From positions 2,060,188-2,124,187 of the forward strand of contig NZ_KI912266.1 of assembly GCF_000235425.2 (NCBI RefSeq): a stretch of DNA of 64,000 nt, read 5' to 3'. This document shows, piece by piece, positions 1 to 9,247 of the stretch. How positions within the stretch are numbered: the first letter of the stretch is position 1; each line of letters opens with the position of its first letter. The notes beneath the pieces were generated by a model. The model saw only the letters and a list, made by a program, of their open reading frames with translations. It searched no databases and had not been told where the DNA came from. Position numbers and translations under genes: made by a program. Origin of the DNA: Pseudofrankia saprophytica. Its GTDB lineage: Bacteria > Actinomycetota > Actinomycetes > Frankiales > Frankiaceae.

Positions 1-625
1 CCGGGTTCGTCGAGAAGTCGGCGAGGTCAAGATGGACCGCCTCCGCCCGGCGCAGCCCCCAGCCGTAGATCACCTTGAACATCGCCGCGTCGCGGAACGC
101 CTGCAGCCAGCCCTTGCGCCGGCTGCCCGCCAACTGCTCGACCCAGTCGTCGGCCGCGTCGAAGAACGCCTGCAGCTCGGCGCGCGTCAGCGGCCGCCGC
201 TCCGGGCGGCCCTCGTGGTCGGCGACGTGCGTCGCCATGTTCTCGTCGTGGCAGATCCGGCTCGGCGCCAGGCCGACCCGCTGCTCGCACTCGGCGACCC
301 AGCCATACCGCGGGTCGCACGCGTAGTCACAGAACATTCCGACCGCGCCCTGGTAGTTGCGCACCGTCGAGTGCGCCCAGCCACCGGCGGCGACCCAGCC
401 CTCCAGCTGCGCCGGCGTCCACGTCCACGGCCAGCTGCCGCTGGCCGCCTGGAAACGGCGCACCACCCGTTCCCGGCCGTCGATCAGCGACGAGCTCAGC
501 CGGCGGCTGACCTGCTGGCGGCGGAAACCTGCCAGCATCTCGTCGAACAGCACCGGCTCCGCCCGCAGCGGCGTCGCGCCGTCCACGAGCGCCAGCGCCG
601 CCGTGCCCGCGGTCCTCGACCGCAT
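1..625 (-). CDS. tyrosine recombinase (phage-type integrase), 3' end beyond the window
   Basis: Reading the minus strand from the ATG at 623-625 gives about 208 residues without a stop to the left edge. A GGGAGA ribosome binding site lies about 7 bases upstream of the ATG. Residues about 25-140 look like the helical SAM-like core-binding domain (FDEMLAGFRRQQVSRRL, WTPAQLEGWVAAGGW). The catalytic domain starts at RPLTRAELQAFFDAADDW and reaches the first catalytic arginine in YGWGLRRAEAVHLDLADF, where the window ends. Box II (HxLRH) and the tyrosine are outside. Function known for the family: DNA strand exchange between att sites. A second, decayed recombinase follows at 838-1394, so this edge is probably the end of an older integrated element. 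Confidence in the family is high; whether the gene is intact cannot be seen. Confidence 0.
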   Translation of the reverse strand, partial: MRSRTAGTAALALVDGATPLRAEPVLFDEMLAGFRRQQVSRRLSSSLIDGRERVVRRFQAASGSWPWTWTPAQLEGWVAAGGWAHSTVRNYQGAVGMFCDYACDPRYGWVAECEQRVGLAPSRICHDENMATHVADHEGRPERRPLTRAELQAFFDAADDWVEQLAGSRRKGWLQAFRDAAMFKVIYGWGLRRAEAVHLDLADFSTNP

Positions 626-837
626 ATCAGCGTCTCCCTACGCGTTGCGCCAGCCGCCACATCGCGGCACCGAACGCAACGTCACCAGACGCCGCAATCT
701 GTCATCGAATGCATCGAAGGAGTGATCACAGCAGGTCAGACGGCATGTCGCCCATGTCGTCAGCCCGCGCGAAGAAACCCCACTGGCACAGAAACTCCCG
801 CTCGCGGGCGATCACAGAAACTGCCGAATGTTGCATC

Positions 838-2581
<1,744 letters not shown>

Positions 2582-2624
2582 CCGTGATTGGAAGACGAAC
2601 CTGACCTCCCGAAGTTGGCATACC

Positions 2625-4850
2625 TCACTTTGGAGGCCAGAGGCCGGGCGGCGGCCATGCTCCCAGGTATCCAGGAGGTCGCGGCGGCAGCGGTTGACGA
2701 GGCTGGAGCTGCGTATGGATATCGAGCGTCGCAGTCGCAACCGTTCGGTTCTTATCCTCGACCGACGCGGTCAGTGTACGTCTTCCGGTTGAACCAACCC
2801 GGATACCTGGCGCGGGAATATTGACGGCAACTTCCGGCGAATCCGTATTGGTCCTGCCAGTAACATCGTTCCCCAGCCTCCAGATGACAGAAAGCCCACC
2901 GGGGACGTCGCAGAGAGGCATATGTAGCGAGTAGGTCACCCTGACCATCCCAGGTCCGCCGAGGAAGAACGGGATGAAGGTAGGGCCGTCAATGCTGATT
3001 GAGGGTACTGGTGCAGCCAAGCCGTGCGTTCCTCGCAGAGTGAGGCCGGAGCCACCAACCTCGCTATTAGAGTAGTTGAGGACCAATTTGAGTCCGTTAA
3101 ACAGTAGCGAGCGCGGCAGGCGGTCGGCGAACACTGCTCCGAGGCCACTCCCACTTACGTCACCGTCGCCACCGCCACCGCCACCATGGGATGTGTAAGC
3201 AGAGATAACGTTGGTCGCAATTTCAATGCCCCCAGGCACAAAGAACACGGCACCCAGGAAGGCCGCCCCAGCCCAATCTTCGCCGTTCCAATCGCGCGAG
3301 TTACTTTCCTCGATCCGTATTCTGGTTGACATCGTTCCGGCGCAGTCGCGGCTCATCCTGGTTTCGGCACCAAACTGATCGCGAATGTGATCTGTAAACC
3401 GAACCCCATAGGTGGCGCCGAATACGGGGATCAGATACACCCCTGATACATGAGTTACAACAGCCTGATGGGCAGCATCCAACTCGACATCGATTCCAGT
3501 GAGCGACACATCCCCGTCAGGATTCGGAACACCATTGGTGTCAAGTCGCTTCGGAAATCCCTCAAATACTTGCTGTGCTCCTTTTTTCAAGAATGCGAGT
3601 GAAGCGAAAAAGCCGAATGTCTCGGCGCCGGCGATGATTTTGCCATCTCCGGATGTTCGTGTCATCCACGCCCGGATTGAGTCGTCGCTCGGTGGTGCTA
3701 TCCACGCAGCAACAAGAGTCTGACCCTGCCCGACCAGGCTCTCCACCCGTAGAGGTAGCCCGGGGAATAGGTCGGAAACCAAACGACCGACAAAGGATAC
3801 AAGACCCTGAACAACCTCATCGGGGAGTTCGAAACCGGCCTGTATAGCAAGGTCCGCGACGGCGCCGTCCGGGATGCCATCGGGGTCTCCGGGGAACGAC
3901 TCTGGCATCACCCTGCCCAGAGCAACTGCAATGGCCTCGGGCCAGACTCGTCCGTTAGTCAGCCAATCGGCGATCTCCTGCGGGGAAGGGGCGCGGCCAG
4001 CATAAGCGCGTACCGCCAGTTGTGCCGCCTGTGCGCCCGCGTCCGGAGAACGCAGAAGTCGTGCGACTAGTTCGGCGCGCTGGGCGGGCTCAGCGGCCGC
4101 GGTTAGGGCGTTTGCGCTCTCCTCGGAGGTTGGCGACCGTCCCAGTAGATCTGTATAAAACGCGTTTACAACACCGGCTGGCCGAGCATAGCCTCTCCGG
4201 TCGAAGTACTCGTCGGAGGTTGCAAGCTGTGCGGTTAGAGCCGCTGTCCCTGCCGCCGCTACGATCTCAATGCCCTGCTCCAATTCAGCCTGATCGGGCA
4301 CCTTAGCGAGTAGCCGTCCGTAGACATCGCGAACAATGCGTTCTCTGAAATATTTGGTCGCCACGATCGAGTTGAGGACGGCGTCGTTCGTCTCGCCCGC
4401 AATCTCATCGAGCTCTCGGTTCCGGGCTGGCCGGCCGACAAGTCGCCGGAAGGCGCGGCAGGCAAACCTAAGACGGGAGGAACCGACGAGCGCGCTTGCG
4501 GTCGCAACGTACGTGGTGAGATCGTTGTTGCTAAGCCGGATGGTGACAACGAAGTCACCCGGTTCATCGAAGTGGTGGCTGCCGACCACCACGAAGCTTC
4601 TTACCCCAGTGGAGACAACCTTAGCCTCAGTGTCGGTGGTTCCGTCGCCCCAGTTGGCCACCGCCGAGAAAGTGGTTGCATCGCCTGCGACTTGAGCTAT
4701 GACAACATTTTCTGCACGTCTGCTGTCTTCAACAAGAATAACATTTCCAGTTACCTGCAATCCTGACATACGCCTGCCCTTCGCACCGTTTACGGCAGGG
4801 ATCGTCGGATCGTCCCGATGTAGACCGTCAGTTACATCCTGCGGCTCCAT
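2625..4850 (-). CDS. large PKD/DUF4214-like protein of unknown function
   Basis: A 741-residue protein whose codon use is visibly less GC-rich than its neighbours, suggesting recent transfer. A PKD/Ig-like stretch lies at about residues 57-118 (ANWGDGTTDTEAK, HHFDEPGDFVVTIRL). Residues about 120-330 carry repeats resembling DUF4214 (ATSDEYFDRRG followed by AFYTDLLGRSPTSEES), a domain found in secreted or surface proteins. A hydrophobic stretch (GAAFLGAVFFVPGGIEIAT) precedes a poly-glycine linker near residue 560. The C-terminal 150 residues look beta-rich (a second PKD-like segment) and end in a proline-rich tail. No signal peptide is evident at the N-terminus. The start at 4850 has GGAGGA about 12 bases upstream; an internal ATG at 4769 (MSGLQVTGN) is an alternative. 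No catalytic motif is recognised. It stands alone between two IS elements. Confidence 0.
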   Translation of the reverse strand: MEPQDVTDGLHRDDPTIPAVNGAKGRRMSGLQVTGNVILVEDSRRAENVVIAQVAGDATTFSAVANWGDGTTDTEAKVVSTGVRSFVVVGSHHFDEPGDFVVTIRLSNNDLTTYVATASALVGSSRLRFACRAFRRLVGRPARNRELDEIAGETNDAVLNSIVATKYFRERIVRDVYGRLLAKVPDQAELEQGIEIVAAAGTAALTAQLATSDEYFDRRGYARPAGVVNAFYTDLLGRSPTSEESANALTAAAEPAQRAELVARLLRSPDAGAQAAQLAVRAYAGRAPSPQEIADWLTNGRVWPEAIAVALGRVMPESFPGDPDGIPDGAVADLAIQAGFELPDEVVQGLVSFVGRLVSDLFPGLPLRVESLVGQGQTLVAAWIAPPSDDSIRAWMTRTSGDGKIIAGAETFGFFASLAFLKKGAQQVFEGFPKRLDTNGVPNPDGDVSLTGIDVELDAAHQAVVTHVSGVYLIPVFGATYGVRFTDHIRDQFGAETRMSRDCAGTMSTRIRIEESNSRDWNGEDWAGAAFLGAVFFVPGGIEIATNVISAYTSHGGGGGGDGDVSGSGLGAVFADRLPRSLLFNGLKLVLNYSNSEVGGSGLTLRGTHGLAAPVPSISIDGPTFIPFFLGGPGMVRVTYSLHMPLCDVPGGLSVIWRLGNDVTGRTNTDSPEVAVNIPAPGIRVGSTGRRTLTASVEDKNRTVATATLDIHTQLQPRQPLPPRPPGYLGAWPPPGLWPPK

Positions 4851-5006
4851 GGCTTATCTAGATCCTCCAGACAGCCGTCGCGAAAGATAGCTGGCGCTGG
4901 AGCCTTCGCGTCCGGAAGGCCCACAGTCACCAGGGTAAAGGGCGCACCCCTATTGGCCTTCGCGACACGCTGCTGAGGTCGAGTCTGGTCCCATTTACCA
5001 CGGCTA

Positions 5007-5936
5007 GAGGATGTCTGAGAAGGGTCACAGCGGCGCGCCGGTGAGCCGGTGGAGCAGGATCATGCTCATCGCGAGATAAATGGCGTTCTCGGCGGTGGCG
5101 GTCAGGTACTCGTAGTCCTTGGACAGGCGGCGGTACTTCCCCAGCCAGGCGAACGTCCGCTCAATCACCCACCGGCACGGCACCACCGCGAACGCCGGCA
5201 CCTGTCGCGGAGGTGCCCCGACCGGGGCCCAGGTATGGCGGAATCCGCCGTCGCGGCGGGAGACGATCTGGACGTCGACGCCGACCGCGTCTTCGGCCCA
5301 GTCGCAGAACTGCTGGCCGCGGTAGCCCTGATCAGCCCACACACGCCGTAGCCGGGTGAAGAGGTCCCGGGCCCGGGACAGGACCACCATCGCCGCCTCG
5401 CGGTCGTCCACGTTGGCCGGGCTGACGCAGGCCACCAGCACGGTCCCGCCAGTGTCGACGAGCAGATGGCGCTTGATACCAGGGACTTTCTTGCCGCCGT
5501 CGTAGCCGTGCAGCCCGCCCCGGTCAGTGGCGCGCACGCTCTGACTGTCCACGACGCCCGCCCCGGGGGTCGGGTCCCGGCCGCCACCGACCCGGTCGCG
5601 TTCCCGCAGCCGGGCCAGGATCTGCTCCCAGCGGCCCTCGATCCGCCAGCACCGCCAGTAGTGGTAGACCGTCTGCCACGGCGGCAGGTCATGCGGCAAC
5701 AACCGCCAGGCACACCCCGCCCGTATCCAATAGGCCAACCCGTTCACGATCTCCCGGCGCTCATGCGCCGGCGGCCGACCCCCGGGCTTGGGACCGGAAA
5801 TCAGCGGAGCGATCAACTCCCATTCGGCATCGGAGAGGTCGGTCGGATACCGCCGTCGCTCGACCATCGCCAGCCTCCTGTACCGAGGCTCCGGACACCG
5901 TCGAGCTACCCACTCTGACCCTTCTCAGACCTCCTC
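5007..5936 (-). mobile_element. IS5-family insertion sequence (930 bp)
   Basis: The ends are GAGGATGTCTGAGAAGGGTC at 5007 and, reverse complemented from 5936, GAGGAGGTCTGAGAAGGGTC, a near-perfect inverted repeat. Both flanks show TA, consistent with the 2-bp TA duplication of the IS427-like subgroup. One intact transposase gene fills the element. The sequence just right of it looks like the 3' end of an interrupted small membrane-protein gene. Confidence 0.
5025..5867 (-). CDS. IS5-family transposase, intact
   Basis: 280 residues with the layout of IS5/IS427-type DDE transposases. The N-terminal DUF4096-like region reads YPTDLSDAEWELIAPLI and AWRLLPHDLPPWQTVYHYW. The catalytic part follows: first Asp in GAGVVDSQSVRATDR, second Asp in RRVWADQGYRG, and Glu in WVIERTFAWLGKYRRLSKDY. 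The open reading frame is uninterrupted and the ends of the element are preserved, so this copy may be active. It is the only intact IS5 transposase in the window; the IS5-type copy at 25.1-27.3 kb is broken. Confidence 0.
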   Translation of the reverse strand: MVERRRYPTDLSDAEWELIAPLISGPKPGGRPPAHERREIVNGLAYWIRAGCAWRLLPHDLPPWQTVYHYWRCWRIEGRWEQILARLRERDRVGGGRDPTPGAGVVDSQSVRATDRGGLHGYDGGKKVPGIKRHLLVDTGGTVLVACVSPANVDDREAAMVVLSRARDLFTRLRRVWADQGYRGQQFCDWAEDAVGVDVQIVSRRDGGFRHTWAPVGAPPRQVPAFAVVPCRWVIERTFAWLGKYRRLSKDYEYLTATAENAIYLAMSMILLHRLTGAPL

Positions 5937-5949
5937 TATGGCGCTCGTG

Positions 5950-6088
5950 ATGGCGGGGGTTACCCGTCGTCTGCTTCGTCTCCTACCTCGCGCTGTGCGC
6001 GTTCGTCGTTGTGCGCAGCGGCAGCACCGCTGGGCTGCGCGACGTCGCCGTCGCCGTGCGGGCGTTCCGTGGCGTGATCAAGGGGTAA
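5950..6088 (+). pseudogene. 3' remnant of a small membrane-protein gene cut by the IS5 element
   Basis: Immediately right of the IS5 boundary, after an in-frame stop, the plus strand reads a hydrophobic helix (LPVVCFVSYLALCAFVVV) followed by a polar tail (AVAVRAFRGVIKG) and a TAA at 6086-6088. No start codon is available on this side of the IS. A strong terminator follows 8 bases later, as expected for the true end of a gene. Interpretation: the tail of a one-helix membrane protein whose 5' part was separated or lost by the insertion. Low to moderate confidence. Confidence 0.
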
Positions 6089-6095
6089 GGCTGAT

Positions 6096-6132
6096 GTGGG
6101 CCCGCCGGCTGACCGGCGGGCCCACTCTTTCT
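6096..6132 (+). terminator. intrinsic terminator
   Basis: A perfect 13-bp stem GTGGGCCCGCCGG with a CTGA loop is followed by TCTTTCT. It sits just after the truncated membrane-protein gene on the plus strand. Confidence 0.
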
Positions 6133-6512
6133 GGGTAGTCGCGCCGACGCCAGACGACAGCAGCGCGCCTCGGGTGGTGGCGGGACGCTGGCCCGCGACC
6201 TCGCCACAGACCCCGACGGCGCCACCGGCCACCTGGTCACACTCCAGTGCGCGCGCAGTTGGCCGCACCGAACCATCTCGTGACCACCAGCGCCGCCATG
6301 CTGCCAACCGTCCCGCTCGGGCAGCCGCACAGAGCCCTGCGGACGTCATCGCGGACAACCCGGGGACCGGGCAATCCTTCGATTACTATGTCGCGGTCAT
6401 GATCGGACCGATCCGTGCTGTGTCTCGCAATCGGGCCTGCACGTGACATAGGCGCGTACATGGCTCGCGTTACACGGCCGACCTGCGGCAACATCCTTCG
6501 GATCTTCGTGTG
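6133..6512. other. 380 bp without a recognisable gene
   Basis: Short open frames exist on both strands but none has a ribosome binding site or a recognisable protein pattern. This stretch is the 3' flank of the NB-ARC gene. The 12-bp palindrome ACGAACGTTCGT lies exactly at that gene's stop codon (about 6515-6526). Confidence 0.
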
Positions 6513-8387
6513 TCACGAACGTTCGTTACCGGACACGTTGGCTCTCGCCTGCCCCCGCCAGTAGGCGAGGTTGTTCCGGGTGGTCAGGGTGTTCGGGTGG
6601 TCGGGGCCAAGGACCCGCAGCCGGTCGGTGAGGAGCTGTTCGAAGGCGGTGGCCGCCCCGGCCGCATCCCCCGCCTCCCCTTGCCAGTAGGCCAGGTTGT
6701 GCCGGGCGGTCAGGGTGTTCGGGTGGTCGGGGCCGAAGACCCGCAGGTGGTCGGTGAGCAGCTGTTCGAAGGCGGTGGCCGCCCCGGCCGCATCCCCCGC
6801 CTCCCCTTGCCAGTAGGCGAGGTTGTGCCGGGTGGTCAGGGTGTCCGGGTGGTCGGGGCCGAAACGGTGGTGGGCGGTGTCGGCGAGGTGGTGGTAGCGG
6901 TCGATGGCGGCGGTGGCCAAGCCGGCGTTGCCCAGGCTGCTGGCGGCGCGGAACAGAACCCGGTGGGTGTCGGGCTGCCAGAGCGGGTCGGGGGCAGTGG
7001 TGTGCAGGGTGTCGGTGTTGGTACGCAGGGTCTGGGCGAGGGTGGTGTCGCGTTCGACCTCGGGCCAGACGGCCATCAGTGCGTCGGCCGCGGCCCGGCC
7101 CGCGGCGTGCTGCCCGTCGGGCGGCAAGGTTTCGCGGACGGCACGTTGCAGCAGCTGATGGATCCGCACGGTCTGGGCTGGGCTGGTGGGGTTGTGGTCA
7201 ATCAGGCTGAGTCGGTGCAGGACCCGCAGCGCGTCGCGGGCATCGTTCGCGCTGACTGGGGACAGACGCGAGCGTCGCCAACGTCGGCGACGCTTTTCGG
7301 GAACCGGCCGGCGGCTGGCCAGGTATCTCAGCGCTGGTGGGCTGGTGAGGACGATTTCGGGGATGCCGTTGGGGTCGAGCAGGGCGGCGGACTCGAGCAG
7401 GGGCCGGGCCAGGCCGACAGGGCGTTGCTGGTGGGCGCGGTCGATCGACAACGACCAGACGGCCGCGACCGGCGCCGGTTGGTCATCGGGCAGAGCGCTG
7501 GGGGCTAGGTCGGTCAGGGTTCGGCTGCGGTCGGCCAACCGGGCCCGGTAGGTCGGGGCGTCGAGGTCCAGATCGAGCAGGTAGGCGGCAGCCTGGGCTA
7601 GGGCGAGCGGCAGATGGCCCAGGTCGGCGGACAAGGCGGCGAGCTGGTCGACTGGCTCGGCGCGGCCGTGGGCGGCGAGCGTGGCGGCCAGATAGGCCAC
7701 CGCCTCGGCCTCGGTGAAAATACCGACGTCGACCCGGCGACGGCCGGGGCCGAACAGGGCCGCGTCCCGGCGACGGGTGGTGACCACAACACGACCGCCC
7801 GGCCGGTCGGGCGGCCACAGGCCGGCGAGGTCGGCGGGGTCTGCGAGATCGTCGAGCACGACCAGCCACCGCTTCTCCGTTTCGGCCAGCCAGGCAAGCA
7901 GCCTTTCGGCGGCGGCCGCCGGGTCGCCCTGATCGGCGCCGGCCACGTCGACAGCGGTGATGGTGTAGCCGGTCTGGATCTGCTCCCGGCTGCCCGCGGT
8001 TATCCAGACCAGTAGATCCACCTGCCGGCTGTCCCACATCTGGTGGGCGTAGTGGGCGGCGAGCTGGGTCTTCCCGACCCCACCCATCCCGGCCAGGACC
8101 TGGCACACCACCGCCGTCTCGCCGGCAGTGACCGCAGTCGCCAGCTGGTCGACTGGTGCCCGATGCTGGAAGCAGTCCGCCTGTCGCGGCACGACCCCGA
8201 CCCGGTGTGGCCAAGTCACCTGCGACGAACCCATGAGGAACGTGTTGTTCTGTACACCGGAGCCGACCAGCAGGGCGGTCGGGCCGGTAAAGGAGCTCCC
8301 ACTGACCGATGCCGCAGGTGTGTCCTCCGCCGGTACGTGGGCCGGCTTCTCGTCGTCAGGGTTCTCGGACGACGAGGCGGCGGCCAT
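6513..8387 (-). CDS. bacterial NLR: RHIM-like amyloid motif, NB-ARC NTPase, TPR
   Basis: A 624-residue STAND NTPase. After an acidic, disordered N-terminus, residues about 28-51 hold an amyloid-like motif (FTGPTALLVGSGVQNNTF) matching the C-terminus of the preceding gene product. The NB-ARC domain follows: Walker A GMGGVGKT at 100-107, Walker B WLVVLDD at 174-180, and the GxP-like LGHLPLALAQAAAYLL. A winged-helix/ARC region comes next, then three TPR units of the HPxTLTTRxNLA type (42-residue period) at about 515-624. Family members usually carry many more repeats, so the C-terminus (RANVSGNERS) may be truncated. The start is two bases after the upstream stop, so the two genes form an operon. 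Known for the family: ligand-driven oligomerisation that seeds amyloid templating of an effector in anti-phage cell death. The ligand here is unknown. Confidence 0.
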   Translation of the reverse strand: MAAASSSENPDDEKPAHVPAEDTPAASVSGSSFTGPTALLVGSGVQNNTFLMGSSQVTWPHRVGVVPRQADCFQHRAPVDQLATAVTAGETAVVCQVLAGMGGVGKTQLAAHYAHQMWDSRQVDLLVWITAGSREQIQTGYTITAVDVAGADQGDPAAAAERLLAWLAETEKRWLVVLDDLADPADLAGLWPPDRPGGRVVVTTRRRDAALFGPGRRRVDVGIFTEAEAVAYLAATLAAHGRAEPVDQLAALSADLGHLPLALAQAAAYLLDLDLDAPTYRARLADRSRTLTDLAPSALPDDQPAPVAAVWSLSIDRAHQQRPVGLARPLLESAALLDPNGIPEIVLTSPPALRYLASRRPVPEKRRRRWRRSRLSPVSANDARDALRVLHRLSLIDHNPTSPAQTVRIHQLLQRAVRETLPPDGQHAAGRAAADALMAVWPEVERDTTLAQTLRTNTDTLHTTAPDPLWQPDTHRVLFRAASSLGNAGLATAAIDRYHHLADTAHHRFGPDHPDTLTTRHNLAYWQGEAGDAAGAATAFEQLLTDHLRVFGPDHPNTLTARHNLAYWQGEAGDAAGAATAFEQLLTDRLRVLGPDHPNTLTTRNNLAYWRGQARANVSGNERS

Positions 8388-8389
8388 GC

Positions 8390-8809
8390 TCAGCCACCGA
8401 AGGTGTTCGTCTGCTGATTGTGGTCACCGACCTGCATCGCGGTCGGCCCGAAGAACGTGGTCCCCGAGACCGTCGCCCCGCCTGCCCGGGCAGCGGCGGC
8501 CTGCAGGTCGCGCACCGCCTGATCCAGCGCGGCGGCGAACCCGGGATCCCGCTCGGCGGCATCCTCGACGGCCCGCGCCACGCGCTGCTGGGTCCGCTCC
8601 GACAACTCCACGGCGCCAGCTTGGGCTTCCTCCTGCAGCCTTCCCAGCGCCGGATCCTCACCCAGCGCCCGGCTGACCAGCTCATGCACCCGGTCCATCC
8701 CAGCGTCCACCGCCCGGTCTACCTCGGCATCCGCCTGGGCGCCGACCCGGCGCGCCTTACGGACCGCCCAGGCGAACAGCACCCCGACCGCGACCTCGAT
8801 TCCCGTCAT
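8390..8809 (-). CDS. helical effector with C-terminal RHIM-like amyloid motif
   Basis: A 139-residue protein. I choose ATG 8809 (MTGIEVAVGVLFAWAV) because it has a GGGG ribosome binding site and matches the usual start of this actinobacterial family as I recall it; the frame stays open to 9022, with a further hydrophobic helix. The first 20 residues are hydrophobic and likely membrane-seeking. Residues about 20-105 are charged amphipathic helices (AEVDRAVDAGMDRVHELVSR). The last 25 residues contain FGPTAMQVGDHNQQTNTF, whose QVGDHN core closely resembles the mammalian RHIM tetrad region (VQVGDNN in RIPK3). Adjacent to an NLR with a matching N-terminal motif, it is probably a membrane-perforating (Bell-like) cell-death effector; that function is inferred from the architecture and gene pairing. 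Confidence 0.
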   Translation of the reverse strand: MTGIEVAVGVLFAWAVRKARRVGAQADAEVDRAVDAGMDRVHELVSRALGEDPALGRLQEEAQAGAVELSERTQQRVARAVEDAAERDPGFAAALDQAVRDLQAAAARAGGATVSGTTFFGPTAMQVGDHNQQTNTFGG

Positions 8810-8984
8810 CCCCAACCCCCCGCGACGCGTCCTTGTCGACCATGACCGTACGCGCCCAACCCACCACCTGATCACCAGACCGGCCGCCCCGGCAACCACC
8901 GCCAATTGGACCAGCCACGCCGGATCTGGCCAAGGGGGCGAGGAACTGCCGGACCGACACAGTAGGAACAGCCACGGTGCCCCG

Positions 8985-9115
8985 CCGACGGTCGTCGAGT
9001 CCCTCCGGCGGGACACCGTCACAACCGGCTGCCCTTCGTATCGGCGTCGACCTGGTGGTCGGGTTCTGGTCCGCCATCGAGACTCGCGCGTAGCCGATCA
9101 GCTTGCCGTCGGCAG
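8985..9115 (-). pseudogene. serine resolvase N-terminal remnant
   Basis: The minus strand reads KLIGYARVSMADQNP, the nucleophile-serine start of a Pin/resolvase recombinase. A frameshift follows: DHQVDAD appears in one frame and AAGCD in another, where family members read NPDLQVDALRAAGCD. Nothing of the rest of the catalytic domain remains. It lies in the 438-bp gap between the amyloid pair and the TIR-STAND gene, indicating past recombination here. Confidence 0.
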
Positions 9116-9247
9116 TGGCCGGTTGGGACGTTTGTCGACATTGAATATCGACGCGGGTTGTCAACGCCCCGAGAGGGGTCTCTAGGCCGGTCGCCGGGTG
9201 GTGTCGACAGAGGACCGTATACCGACAAGATCGAACATTACATTTGG

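Noticed and set aside
6510-7508. Plus-strand frame with repeated VVPGGQGVRVVGAEDPQ
   Set aside because: The repeats are the antisense of the TPR units of the NB-ARC gene; no start signal.
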